Shown: one piece after another, positions 52,128 to 60,867 of the stretch
How positions within the stretch are numbered: position 1 is the stretch's first letter
Layout of the letters: each line of letters starts with the position of its first letter
Source of the DNA: an uncultured Lactobacillus sp.
GTDB lineage: Bacteria; Bacillota; Bacilli; Lactobacillales; Lactobacillaceae
DNA length: 64,000 bases
Direction of reading: 5' to 3'
NCBI GenBank assembly: GCA_937874695.1
Contig: CALNAJ010000017.1
Span: 86,371 to 150,370, forward strand
The notes under the pieces: generated by a model
Seen by the model: the letters and a program-made list of their open reading frames with translations, nothing else
Told to the model about the DNA's origin: nothing
The model's database searches: none
Made by a program: the position numbers and the translations under genes

Positions 52128-53075
52128 ATGCTTAGTTTTCTTGATATGGTCAACCATTACCTGGGCTACATCAATGTGAGTGTTAAGATTAAGAACCGCA
52201 TCTACGTCATTTTGGGCGCATTAGGGGATCTCTACCTGTTTTACATCGCCATGCGTTATCTCCAAAATGGTCACCCATTCTGGGGATTATTGATTCTGTT
52301 GATTGCCTTGGTACTGTTGTACTTTGTCTATCTCAACACGGTGTACTACTTCACCAAGAAGAAGGCACCATTCGATATTTCACCTAAGATTGAAAAGATG
52401 CTGCACATGAAGCCCAAGGAAGCCGAGGAGGACAAGCCCCGACGGACGATGGGTGGTCGGAATATTCCAGCTAACGGTTACTTCGATGAGAAGAAAATAT
52501 TACCCGGGAAATTAACGTCGACACCGATCGAACAAGCCAACATTCAAAACTTGGCGGGCCGCCTGCAACAGAACCAGTTGTTGCAGATGGACTATTCGGG
52601 ATTGGGCGACCGTGAAATTACGGAACAGACTCGGCAGACGGGGAAGCCCGTGTACGCTTCTGGTCCCGGCGCCTTGATTCCTTACTTCGAGATGCAAACG
52701 GAAAACAATCAGTTGGTCGTTTACGCCGGCATTAACCAAGCTGAAAAGCAACGGGTCGGTGTGGTCAGCACGGTTGGTCTGCAAAATGTTGCGGACGTTC
52801 GTGACCAAATCGAACTGTATTTAGCCAACGCCACGTTGGTCGGGGGACCCTTCAAGGTTCTTGGCCGGACGTCGGTGATTGAACAAGCCAACGATTTTCA
52901 AGTGGCCGTTCAGCTGGCATACAAGCACCAGGGTGACACCAAGCCAACGCCAACGAGCACTGACCGGATGACCCGTGAATCCACGGCAACGTCACGGCGG
53001 GCACGTTACGATGAAGCACCACAAACGGAGAGCGAGTCTGAACCGATGACGCGGACCTCCCGTTACCATCATTAA
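52128..53075 (+). CDS. Conserved membrane protein with cytosolic domain, unknown function
   Basis: A 315-residue protein. Two hydrophobic segments at about residues 24-42 and 48-73 are followed by a soluble region: a proline/charged linker (~80-130), a folded part with SGPGALIPYFEMQT and NNQLVVYAGINQAEKQRV (~165-265), and a polar tail. It resembles a lactobacillus-restricted membrane family whose function is not known to me. Forms an operon with the Ser/Thr-rich protein. Terminator at 53096. Confidence 0.72.
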   Translation: MLSFLDMVNHYLGYINVSVKIKNRIYVILGALGDLYLFYIAMRYLQNGHPFWGLLILLIALVLLYFVYLNTVYYFTKKKAPFDISPKIEKMLHMKPKEAEEDKPRRTMGGRNIPANGYFDEKKILPGKLTSTPIEQANIQNLAGRLQQNQLLQMDYSGLGDREITEQTRQTGKPVYASGPGALIPYFEMQTENNQLVVYAGINQAEKQRVGVVSTVGLQNVADVRDQIELYLANATLVGGPFKVLGRTSVIEQANDFQVAVQLAYKHQGDTKPTPTSTDRMTRESTATSRRARYDEAPQTESESEPMTRTSRYHH

Positions 53076-53095
53076 TGATCCACAATGACAATTGG

Positions 53096-53137
53096 CCCGC
53101 TTAGAGATCTTTTCTCTGAGCGGGCTTTTTTGCTGGC
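53096..53137 (+). terminator. Intrinsic terminator of the envelope protein pair
   Basis: GCCCGCTTAGAGA and TCTCTGAGCGGGC form a near-perfect stem followed by six T. Confidence 0.9.
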
Positions 53138-53167
53138 ATTTTGTAGAATGAGTCTGGCAGACCAGGA

Positions 53168-53284
53168 CCGCCAACAAAGGCGTCATTGACTATGATGCGT
53201 GACATTGTGACGTTAACCCGTGACAGATTGGCGGAAATGAGCAGTCGTCTTACCCGTCACGTGTTAGCCTGCTCAGTAGCCAAT
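53168..53284. other. Inverted-repeat-rich non-coding stretch, possibly a decayed structured element
   Basis: CCGCCAA (53168) pairs with TTGGCGG (53228) around GCGTCATTGACTATGATGC, and GAGCAG (53239) pairs with CTGCTC (53279). The layout recalls the cloverleaf repeats but shares no clear sequence with them. Confidence 0.3.
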
Positions 53285-53409
53285 TGGGCGTGGGGACGGC
53301 AGTCATGAACCTGAACTAGTCTGTCAAATGGACCAATTCGAGGAAATTAACAGAATAGTTCGTGATTCGCCTCTGATTATGTCATCTTTTATAACATGGC
53401 CGTGCTAAC

Positions 53410-53438
53410 TTGAAGATAAATTTTTACCCAAATATCAT
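53410..53438 (+). promoter_or_regulatory. Promoter of the glutamine-type ABC operon
   Basis: TTGAAG and TATCAT are separated by 17 bases. The predicted start coincides with the 5' end of the structured leader at 53446. Confidence 0.6.
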
Positions 53439-53445
53439 AGAGTCT

Positions 53446-53536
53446 TAACCCGTGGTGTGCCTAACGTTTTCGTACTTGAACCATCACTGGGGGTGGTTAC
53501 ATATGATGTGTTTATTTTGACCGGGTTATTTTTTTG
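53446..53536 (+). terminator. Structured leader closing in a terminator before the glnQ-like gene
   Basis: TAACCCG (53446) pairs with CGGGTTA (53522), followed by seven T. Inside is an AACCATC...GGGTGGTT hairpin. GGGGGTGG with a five-codon frame ATGATGTGTTTATTT-TGA ends right before the 3' arm. This suggests transcription attenuation of the operon; the signal is unknown. Confidence 0.55.
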
Positions 53537-53633
53537 GTTTAAACTTTAACCTAGACTCAAAAAACACGGAATAAAAATTCAGGAGTGGGAGTCGCCTTCG
53601 GGCAAATACTTTAGTTAGTGGAGGGAAAGACTT

Positions 53634-54374
53634 ATGTCAATGATTGAATTTCACAACGTTGAAAAATACTACGGTAGCTTTCACGCACTGCATAACATTA
53701 ATCTGACGATTGAGGACGGTGAAACGGTCGTGCTGATCGGACCATCTGGGTCTGGGAAGTCGACGTTGATTCGGACCATCAATGGTCTGGAATCGATTCG
53801 CCATGGGCAGCTGATCGTCAACGGTCAGGACCTCGCCAACCCCAAGACCGATATGAACCGGATCCGCAAGAACGTGGGGATGGTGTTCCAACATTTTAAT
53901 TTGTACGCCAACAAAACCATTCTAGAAAATATCATGTTAGCGCCAAGAATCGTGCTGCATCGTGACGAAAATGAAAACAAAAAGGTTGCCATGGAAATGC
54001 TCGACCGAGTGGGCTTGGCCGACCAGGCACCTAAGATGCCTTCGCAATTATCTGGGGGGCAACAGCAACGAATCGCGATTGCTCGCTCACTGGCAATGAA
54101 GCCCAAGTGTCTATTATTTGACGAACCAACCAGTGCCTTGGACCCCGAAATGATTGATGACGTGTTGAACGTTATGAAGACGATTGCTCGGGATTCCAGT
54201 ATGACCACCTTAGTTGTGACTCACGAAATGGGCTTTGCGCGTGAAGTAGCTAACCGGGTCATCTTCATGGCTGATGGCCGGATATTGGAAGATGACTCCA
54301 AGGAAACCTTCTTCGATGGGCAACCAACGAACGATCGGGCCCGTCAATTCTTAAGCAAGATTATTACACACTAA
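53634..54374 (+). CDS. glnQ: Glutamine-type ABC transporter ATP-binding protein
   Basis: A 246-residue polar amino acid ABC ATPase: Walker A GPSGSGKST near residue 36, signature LSGGQQQRIAIAR near 138, Walker B LLFDEPTSALDPE near 160 and VTHEMGFAREVA after the switch His. These features fit the GlnQ/HisP group. First of four genes: ATPase, binding lipoprotein, two permeases. GGAGGGAAAG is the ribosome site. Substrate (Gln, Glu or Asp) is inferred from family only. Confidence 0.92.
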   Translation: MSMIEFHNVEKYYGSFHALHNINLTIEDGETVVLIGPSGSGKSTLIRTINGLESIRHGQLIVNGQDLANPKTDMNRIRKNVGMVFQHFNLYANKTILENIMLAPRIVLHRDENENKKVAMEMLDRVGLADQAPKMPSQLSGGQQQRIAIARSLAMKPKCLLFDEPTSALDPEMIDDVLNVMKTIARDSSMTTLVVTHEMGFAREVANRVIFMADGRILEDDSKETFFDGQPTNDRARQFLSKIITH

Positions 54375-54395
54375 AACGGGGGAGGAACGCGAGAT

Positions 54396-55232
54396 ATGAA
54401 AAAGTTTATTCGAATCCTCGGCTTAGTTCTGACCCTGGTAACGCTGACGGTCGTCGTCAGTGCCTGTGGTCATAAGCCACTGTCGCAACGGAATGTGTTG
54501 CAGACGGACCGCCAGAACAAGACGATTACTTGGGGTGTCAAAGCCGACACCCGGCTCTTTGGGTTACTTGATACCAAGGACAATAAGATCAAAGGTTTTG
54601 AAGTGGACCTCGCGACGGCATTGACCAAGCAGATGCTGGGCAAGGACGCCAAGGCCAAGTTCATTCAGGTGACGAGTTCAACACGGATGCCAATGCTGAA
54701 AAACGGGAATATCGATGCCATCATTGCCACGATGACCAACACGCCAGAACGGCGGAAGCAAGTTGATTTCTCAAAGACGTACTTCTTTGCCGGGCAATCA
54801 TTGCTGGTCAAGCGAGGCAGTAGCATCAAGAACGTGAAGGACTTAAACAAGCAGAAGGGGACAGTCCTAGGCGTTGTTGGATCGGACTCCGTGCAAAATG
54901 TGGCGAAGGTCGCACCCGATGCTAAAGTGCTACAACTGACCGACTACGCGCAGGCCATGACCGCGTTAAAATCCGGTCAAGGCCAAGCATTGACGACCGA
55001 TAACGGGATTCTTTACGGGATGTCCGTTCAGAACCCTGGCTACGAGGTTACCGGGGGCACGTTCGTCTCCGAACCTTACGGGATCGCTATCGACAAGAAC
55101 CAGGAACCTTTCAAGACGTCCGTAAACAAGGCGTTGAAGACGTTACGTGAGAATGGGGAATACGACAAGATTCTTCACAAATGGTTCCACAACGTGAAGG
55201 GCTTTGACTACAAGGAGGCGGCTAAAGAATGA
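54396..55232 (+). CDS. Glutamine-type ABC transporter substrate-binding lipoprotein
   Basis: A 278-residue lipoprotein: lipobox VSAC with Cys24, then the SBP family 3 fold (KIKGFEVDLATAL near 68, MTNTPERRKQVDFS near 112, GVVGSDSVQNV). It captures a polar amino acid and delivers it to the two permeases downstream. Its stop overlaps the next start by four bases (ATGA), indicating coupling. Confidence 0.92.
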   Translation: MKKFIRILGLVLTLVTLTVVVSACGHKPLSQRNVLQTDRQNKTITWGVKADTRLFGLLDTKDNKIKGFEVDLATALTKQMLGKDAKAKFIQVTSSTRMPMLKNGNIDAIIATMTNTPERRKQVDFSKTYFFAGQSLLVKRGSSIKNVKDLNKQKGTVLGVVGSDSVQNVAKVAPDAKVLQLTDYAQAMTALKSGQGQALTTDNGILYGMSVQNPGYEVTGGTFVSEPYGIAIDKNQEPFKTSVNKALKTLRENGEYDKILHKWFHNVKGFDYKEAAKE

Positions 55233-55867
55233 TTCATATCTTTCAAGCATACGGAGGCACACTCCTCTACGGCCTTGGCCAAACGTTGTTGTGTAGCTTC
55301 ATCGCATTGATTTTTAGTCTGATTATCGGGACGTTCTTTGCCTTACTAGAGGAATCACCAAGCAAAATCGGTCGGCGTATTGCGCGGGCCTACATCGAGC
55401 TTTTCCGGAACATTCCACTGCTGGTAATCACGATGTTTTTCTACGTCGTCTTCCCGCTGTACGTGGTTAAGATGAACGGGTTTACCGCCGGGACGATTGG
55501 GTTGACGCTCTATACGTCTTCCTTTATCGCCGAAACGGTGCGGGCGGGGATTCAATCCGTCGACTCCGGTCAAATGGAAGGCTCACGGTCCAATGGGTTT
55601 ACGTACTGGCAAGCCATGCGTTATGTGGTGCTACCCCAAGCCTTTCGCTATGTCATTCCACCACTGGGTAATCAATTCGTGAACCTAGTCAAGAACTCGT
55701 CGACGTTAGCCTTTGTCGGTGGATTCGATCTGATGTACCAAGGAAACGTCATCGCCTCAAGTTCACTGGAAACTATGGCGGCTTACTCCGCCGTGGGGGT
55801 CCTCTACTTGATTATTACGATGCCAATCAGTTACTACATGCGCTACTTGGAAAAGCGGTTAGCTTAA
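55229..55867 (+). CDS. Amino acid ABC transporter permease, subunit 1
   Basis: A 212-residue HisM/GlnP-type permease with about five hydrophobic segments; TYIELFRNIPLL-type segment near residue 50 and the EAA loop GSRSNGFTYWQAMRYVVLPQAFR near 113. It pairs with the next gene to form the heterodimeric channel. Its start overlaps the binding-protein stop. Confidence 0.9.
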   Translation: MIHIFQAYGGTLLYGLGQTLLCSFIALIFSLIIGTFFALLEESPSKIGRRIARAYIELFRNIPLLVITMFFYVVFPLYVVKMNGFTAGTIGLTLYTSSFIAETVRAGIQSVDSGQMEGSRSNGFTYWQAMRYVVLPQAFRYVIPPLGNQFVNLVKNSSTLAFVGGFDLMYQGNVIASSSLETMAAYSAVGVLYLIITMPISYYMRYLEKRLA

Positions 55868-55883
55868 GGGGAGGAGAATCATT

Positions 55884-56540
55884 ATGCTGCAAAATTTTAT
55901 TGATGCCTATTCTCCCGACAACCTGCGCTACCTGCTCGGGGGCTTATGGATTACGATTCTGGTTTCCGTTGTCTCGATTATTGGGAGTTTTATTATCGGA
56001 TCGATTCTCGGTGTGATTCGCTATGTGAAGATTAAATATTTATCCGCAATCGTCGGGTTTATTATCGATGTGATTCGGAACCTGCCATTACTGCTGATTC
56101 TGTTCTTTACCTACTTTGGGTTACCCAACCTGGGGGTCAAGCCGGAAATTATCCCGGCGGCTATCTTAGCCATGACCATCTTTGAATCCACAATGCTCGC
56201 GGAAATCGTGCGTTCCGGGATTCAAGCGGTCGACTCCGGTCAGATGGAAGGGGCCCGGGCCAACGGACTGACTTACTGGCAAGGACTCTGGCACATCGTG
56301 TTGCCTCAAGCCTTGGTCAAGATGATTCCAGCTATCGTGAGCCAATTCATCTCACTGGTTAAGGACACGTCTTTGGCAACGATTATCCTGTTGCCAGAAA
56401 TGTTGTTCCGGTCACAGATTATTTATGGACAAAACACCAATTACATTATTCCAATGTTTGTGGCGATTGCGCTGATGTACTTTGTCGTTTGTTACCTGCT
56501 ATCGCTCCTATCACGCTACTTGGAAAAGCGCCAAGCATAA
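55884..56540 (+). CDS. Amino acid ABC transporter permease, subunit 2
   Basis: A 218-residue permease with the same architecture: VIRNLPLLLILFF near residue 63 and EAA loop GARANGLTYWQGLWHIVLPQA near 125. AGGGGAGGAG lies upstream, 16 bases after the preceding stop. Last gene of the operon. A subfamily A repeat lies 28 bases beyond its stop and the terminator at 56907 follows, so the repeat is in the 3' UTR. Confidence 0.9.
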   Translation: MLQNFIDAYSPDNLRYLLGGLWITILVSVVSIIGSFIIGSILGVIRYVKIKYLSAIVGFIIDVIRNLPLLLILFFTYFGLPNLGVKPEIIPAAILAMTIFESTMLAEIVRSGIQAVDSGQMEGARANGLTYWQGLWHIVLPQALVKMIPAIVSQFISLVKDTSLATIILLPEMLFRSQIIYGQNTNYIIPMFVAIALMYFVVCYLLSLLSRYLEKRQA

Positions 56541-56567
56541 ATTGTGTGTTGGATTGTGTTAGTGTGC

Positions 56568-56761
56568 CGCCTGCGGTAGCCAGGAATTCCGCCTGCTGTG
56601 GGGACCGCCTGCAGCCAAAGAGCGGGCTTCCAGCTCGGTTTGAAACCTCGCGGGGGTCATGCGAGGTTCCAAACGCGTCCCATGGTGTAACCCCGGGAAG
56701 AACCTAGCCCCCGGGCTAACACCATCGTCACAGCTGGCTGCATCCCTGGCTGCCTCCGGCT
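56568..56761 (-). repeat. Cloverleaf repeat, subfamily A, copy 6
   Basis: GCCTGCGGTAGCCAGGAATTCC to CATCCCTGGCTGCCTCCGGC. Hairpins: GTTTGAAACCTCGCG with GCGAGGTTCCAAAC, and ATGGTGTAACCCCGGG with CCCGGGCTAACACCAT. Located between an operon's last stop codon and its terminator. Confidence 0.82.
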
Positions 56762-56906
56762 CTACGTAACAGCTCTGACAAAAATTGTGCTTGGGCTGTG
56801 ACCGTAGTGTGTTGGTGATCGCTAACTAGTCGATCATAGGTGACCCGCTAGCAGTGCCGTGGTAACCGTGAAGCGTGGTGCACCGGACTTTTAAATAATT
56901 AAATTG

Positions 56907-56954
56907 AAAATAGCCATTAGCACATTCAGTTCGAATGTGTTGATGGCTATTTTG
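56907..56954. terminator. Terminator of the glutamine-type operon
   Basis: AAAATAGCCAT...CACATTC pairs with GAATGTG...ATGGCTATTTT; a long near-perfect stem. Confidence 0.85.
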
Positions 56955-57060
56955 CGTGGAGCTGATTTTTCTGATGTCAGTGTGGAAATGGTTGATGAAT
57001 GATTTGGAAAATTGCGAAGGTTGGCTAGTTTAGATGGGGTTTGTCGTTAATGGTGGACTT

Positions 57061-57245
57061 AGCCGGAGGAGGTCAGGGGTGGAGCCAGCCGTGACGGCGA
57101 TGTTAGACCATGCTTTTCGGTCTTACATCGCGGGACGTGTTTGGAAACTCGTCTGGGCCTGACGAGGTTTCAAACCGAACTGGAAGCCCGTTCTTTGGCT
57201 GGAAGTGGTCCCCACAGCAGGCGGAACCCCTGACAGCCGCAGGCG
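57061..57245 (+). repeat. Cloverleaf repeat, subfamily A, copy 7
   Basis: AGCCGGAGGAGGTCAGGGGT pairs with ACCCCTGACAGCCGC: the outer stem has changed CCAGGG/CCCTGG to TCAGGG/CCCTGA, a compensated pair. Hairpin GTTTGGAAACTCGTC with GACGAGGTTTCAAAC is also compensated relative to other copies. Confidence 0.83.
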
Positions 57246-57261
57246 ACAACCGTTAACGTCA

Positions 57262-57301
57262 AGCCCTCAGCGTCACGGCCCATTTTCACCGGCCCGGAGG
57301 C
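57262..57301 (+). repeat. Subfamily B right-end remnant
   Basis: GCCCTCAGCGTCACGGCCC then ATTTTCACCGGCCCGGAGGC matches the right end of plus-oriented B copies, directly after a complete A copy. The left part of the B element is absent. Confidence 0.6.
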
Positions 57302-57334
57302 CTGACAACGACCAGTAGTAACCAGGGCCAAATA

Positions 57335-57370
57335 AAAATCATCCTCAACTGATGTGGGGATGATTTTTTT
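57335..57370. terminator. Bidirectional terminator of hflX
   Basis: AAATCATCC and GGATGATTT form the stem; A/T tracts on both sides. Confidence 0.85.
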
Positions 57371-57373
57371 GAC

Positions 57374-58651
57374 TTATTCAGTAACCACGAATTTCTTGAA
57401 GCGGTCGAAGTCAGCCTGTTGTAGCTCAACCTTCAACGCCGTTCCCTCAGCTTCGTAGCTGGTATCCAGAACATTGGCGTTTTCGTTTAAGTATGAGACG
57501 ATTTCGCCATCGGAGAAAGGTACCAGGAAGTTGGCCGTGACATAGTTGTGGAAGACCTTTTCCTTCATTGCCTTGACTAATAGGGCAACGGAATCGGGGT
57601 CCTTGGCCGACAGAATCAGTTGGTCGCCGACGCGGCTCGGGTAGCTCGCTTCCGTCAGGTCGGCCTTGTTGAAGACCGTGATCATTGGCACATCGGTCAC
57701 GCCAATCTCTTCCAGCGTCTTCTCCGTGGTGGCCATCATGGCTTCACGGTTTGGATCGGCGTAGTCCACGACTTGAACCAGTAAGTCGGCACTAGCAGCT
57801 TCAGCTAACGTGGAACGGAAGGCCTTGACCAGTTGGGTTGGCAATTGGCTCACAAAACCAACCGTATCACTCAACAGCAACTTCTTTTGATCCGGGAAGA
57901 TTAATTGCCGAACACTGGTATCCAGCGTGGCGAACAGCATATCCTTCACGAAGACTTGTTTGTCTTCACTCTTCCCGAATTCACGAACGAGGGCGTTCAT
58001 TAACGTTGATTTTCCGGCGTTGGTATATCCTACCAAGGCAACAGAAGGTAATTCGTTCCGTTCCCGTTGTTGCCGTTGGGTAGCCGCTGCCTGAGTGATT
58101 TCCTTGAGTTCGTGGTTGACGTGATTGATGGAACGTTGAATGGTTCGGCGACTCATTTCAGTCTGTGATTCACCAGAACCACGGTTAGTGAAGCCACCGC
58201 CACCGCCGCTACCAGTCTGTTGGTCCAGCCGTTGTGAGGCGCTGGTATGCAGACGAGGCAGTTGATATTGCAACATGGCCAGTTGAACCTGTAACTTGGC
58301 TTCGCGAGACTGTGCCCGGTTGGCAAAAATTTCAAGAATCAGGCCGGTCCGGTCAATGATTCTGGCTTTCGTCCCGTTTTCCAGGTTCCGAATCTGGCTG
58401 GGGGTCAGCTCGTCATTGACAATAATGATGTCGACACCATCATCGGCAACGATTTGAGCTAACTCCTCAACCTTTCCAGTACCAAAGTAGGTACCGGGGT
58501 TGGGCTTGGGCAAAGATTGTTGAATCTCTTCTGCCACAGTCATGTTATTGGCTTCTACCAAATTTCTAAGTTCCGTCATGGCGTAGTTAAACGTAGATTG
58601 ACCAGCGTTTAGACCAATCGTAATGACGGGTGTTCGTGGGGTTTCTTCCAA
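57374..58651 (-). CDS. hflX: GTPase HflX
   Basis: A 425-residue protein: HflX N-terminal domain (GTYFGTGKVEEL near residue 55, DELTPSQIRNLE near 80), a glycine-rich hinge GSGGGGG near 148, then the GTPase domain with G1 GYTNAGKST near 210, DTVGF (G3) and NKAD (G4). HflX splits stalled ribosomes under stress. The start is TTG with GGAGGGTGA upstream. Typical length; monocistronic. Confidence 0.94.
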   Translation of the reverse strand: MEETPRTPVITIGLNAGQSTFNYAMTELRNLVEANNMTVAEEIQQSLPKPNPGTYFGTGKVEELAQIVADDGVDIIIVNDELTPSQIRNLENGTKARIIDRTGLILEIFANRAQSREAKLQVQLAMLQYQLPRLHTSASQRLDQQTGSGGGGGFTNRGSGESQTEMSRRTIQRSINHVNHELKEITQAAATQRQQRERNELPSVALVGYTNAGKSTLMNALVREFGKSEDKQVFVKDMLFATLDTSVRQLIFPDQKKLLLSDTVGFVSQLPTQLVKAFRSTLAEAASADLLVQVVDYADPNREAMMATTEKTLEEIGVTDVPMITVFNKADLTEASYPSRVGDQLILSAKDPDSVALLVKAMKEKVFHNYVTANFLVPFSDGEIVSYLNENANVLDTSYEAEGTALKVELQQADFDRFKKFVVTE

Positions 58652-58679
58652 AAGATCACCCTCCTTTAAAGTCTATGAC

Positions 58680-58995
58680 TTGAGTATAACATGTTTGCTC
58701 ACTGGCGAATAAAGATTAGCCGGGGTAAGTAAGGCATGAGTGACCCCGTGGATGGTTTGAACAAGATGGAACGGCATCGGTCGGGTGAAATTAACGGTTC
58801 GAAAAATATTTTATTACTGATATCTCATTTTTGATAGAATGGCGTTCGTTCGGCTGAATAAAAATCGATTGACAATGAATGCCTATCTAACAGTATATAT
58901 GAGCGATTTCACTAGAAAATGTTGAGCTTTTCTGGGGTTATGACTATCGTGAGTGAGTATAAAAAAATGAATAAATACCTATAAAATTAAAAAAC
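58680..58995. other. 320-base gap upstream of the first OppA-like gene; no gene seen
   Basis: AT-rich. TTGACA at 58869 followed by AT-rich TATATATG might be a weak promoter. Nothing else recognised. Confidence 0.35.
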
Positions 58996-58999
58996 AGTA

Positions 59000-59028
59000 T
59001 TGATTCTCATTGAACTTTAATTTACAAT
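59000..59028 (+). promoter_or_regulatory. Promoter of the first OppA-like gene
   Basis: TTGATT and TACAAT are separated by 17 bases, with CTCATTG in the spacer shared with the promoter at 61338. The transcript would have a ~185-base leader with a TTGCTGTTG...CAACAGGCAA hairpin at 59031. Confidence 0.7.
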
Positions 59029-59219
59029 GGTTGCTGTTGCTTAGTCAACAGGCAAGCTCTATTTGAGCCGCTAGTTTTCGGACAATCGATGATTAGGGTG
59101 GTTGTGAGTCGGACATCTCCTGAGAGGGGTGACCGGGCACAGGGACTCTTCAGTCGATGACGCGAGCTGGAGCTAACGTCGCAATGTGAGCATTACATAT
59201 TTAGAGGGGTCGGAATTTT

Positions 59220-60851
59220 ATGAAGGTAAAGTCAATCGTCAAATTAGGGGCGGTGGCAGCGCTGGCGACAGTCTCATTAGCAGCGTGTGGCACTTCCTCT
59301 AGCAGTAGCAAGCAGGCTAAGGATCAAACCTTGACCTGGATGGAAAGTTCTACCTTACCAACGATGGATAATTCGCTGGCAACCGATGTCGTTTCCGGTG
59401 AAACGTTGAACAACACGGGTGAAGGTCTGCTGAAGTTTGGTAAGAACAGCAGTACCCATCCCGGGGTTGCCAAGAGTTACACCAAGTCCAAAGACGGGAA
59501 GACTTACACATTTAACTTGCGGAAGTCCAACTGGAGTAACGGGGACAAAGTAACGGCTCGCGATTTCGTTTACGGGTGGCAACGCACTGTCAACCCGAAG
59601 ACGGGGTCACAATACGCCTACCTTTACGCTGACGTGGTAAATGCCAACGCTATCATGAAGGGCAAGAAGGCCGTTTCTACGTTGGGAATCAAGGCTGTCG
59701 GCGACTACAAGGTTAAAGTCACCTTGGTTCACCCAGTCAGCTACTTCCCAACGTTAGTCGCTCAGACGGCCTTTTTCCCACAGAACAAGACGGTCGTGAC
59801 GAAGTACGGCAAGAAGTATGCCACGAATGCTAAGGACAACGTCTACAACGGTGCCTTCAAGCTGACCTACTGGACTGGGACGTCAGATAACTGGACGCTT
59901 TCCAAGAACAGCAAGTACTGGGACGCTAAGAACGTGAAGTTGGACAAGATCAAGTTCAGCGCCGTTAAGGACCCTCAAACTGCTCTGAGTCAATACCAGA
60001 GTGGCAAGTTGGACGCCATTTACTTGAGCGGTCAACAACCTAAGAACTACAAGAACAACAAGGATTACCATGCTCGTAACAGTTCTCGGGTCACTTACAT
60101 CGAATTAAACCAAAAGAAAGACTCCATGATGCGCAACAAGAAGGCCCGTCAAGCCTTGTCTCTGGTCTTGAACCGGAAGCAATTTGTCAACAAGGTCATG
60201 GACGATGGGTCTAAGGTCGCTACTGGGATCGTTACCAGTGGTTTAGCTATTCGTAACGGCAAGGACTTTGCCAAAGAAGGCACGATTCCTGCTGCCACGG
60301 AACACAACGTTGCCAAGGCCCAAAAGCTTTGGAAGCAAGCACTGAAGGAAACCGGCCGGAAGAGCTACTCATTGACCTTGATGGCCGATGACACCGCCGA
60401 AGGTAAGAGCACGACCGAATACGTTCAAAGTCAATGGTCTAAGCTGTCTAACTTCAAGGTTACCAACTCAAACTTGCCATACAAGACCCGGTTAGCTCGG
60501 TCTGCCTCTGGTCAATTTGATGCCGTCGTTACGCTTTGGGGTGCCGACTTCCCTGACCCAATCACTGACTTGTCACTCTTCACGTCCGACAACACTTACA
60601 ACAATGGTAAGTGGTCGAACAAGACTTACGACAAGCTGATCAATGATGCCACGACCACGAACGCTAACAAGCCAGCTGCTCGTTGGCAGAACATGATTGA
60701 TGCCCAAAAGGTTCTCTTGAAGGACCAAGGGATCATCCCTGTTTCACAAAGTGGTAAGCCACAACTGGTTAAGTCCAAGGTCAAGGGTGTCGTTTACTTC
60801 CCTGTTAGCTCTAACTGGGACTTCAGTAAAGCCTACATCGCTAACAAGTAA
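59220..60851 (+). CDS. Oligopeptide ABC transporter substrate-binding lipoprotein, copy 1
   Basis: A 543-residue SBP family 5 lipoprotein: lipobox SLAAC with Cys23, then GETLNNTGEGLLKFGK, a VNPKTGSQYAYLYADV segment and PDPITDLSLF near 440, all OppA-like. It binds peptides of several residues for uptake. AGAGGGG is the ribosome site. No permease or ATPase genes adjoin, so it must use an Opp channel encoded elsewhere. Tandem paralogue at 61419. Confidence 0.92.
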   Translation: MKVKSIVKLGAVAALATVSLAACGTSSSSSKQAKDQTLTWMESSTLPTMDNSLATDVVSGETLNNTGEGLLKFGKNSSTHPGVAKSYTKSKDGKTYTFNLRKSNWSNGDKVTARDFVYGWQRTVNPKTGSQYAYLYADVVNANAIMKGKKAVSTLGIKAVGDYKVKVTLVHPVSYFPTLVAQTAFFPQNKTVVTKYGKKYATNAKDNVYNGAFKLTYWTGTSDNWTLSKNSKYWDAKNVKLDKIKFSAVKDPQTALSQYQSGKLDAIYLSGQQPKNYKNNKDYHARNSSRVTYIELNQKKDSMMRNKKARQALSLVLNRKQFVNKVMDDGSKVATGIVTSGLAIRNGKDFAKEGTIPAATEHNVAKAQKLWKQALKETGRKSYSLTLMADDTAEGKSTTEYVQSQWSKLSNFKVTNSNLPYKTRLARSASGQFDAVVTLWGADFPDPITDLSLFTSDNTYNNGKWSNKTYDKLINDATTTNANKPAARWQNMIDAQKVLLKDQGIIPVSQSGKPQLVKSKVKGVVYFPVSSNWDFSKAYIANK

Positions 60852-60867
60852 TCTGTTTAGTGGGGGT

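Noticed and set aside
58981..59030. Fur box near the OppA-like promoters (TTGATTCTCATTG)
   Set aside because: The similarity to a Fur box is partial; the segment fits a -35 plus spacer better, and peptide transport has no evident iron link here.
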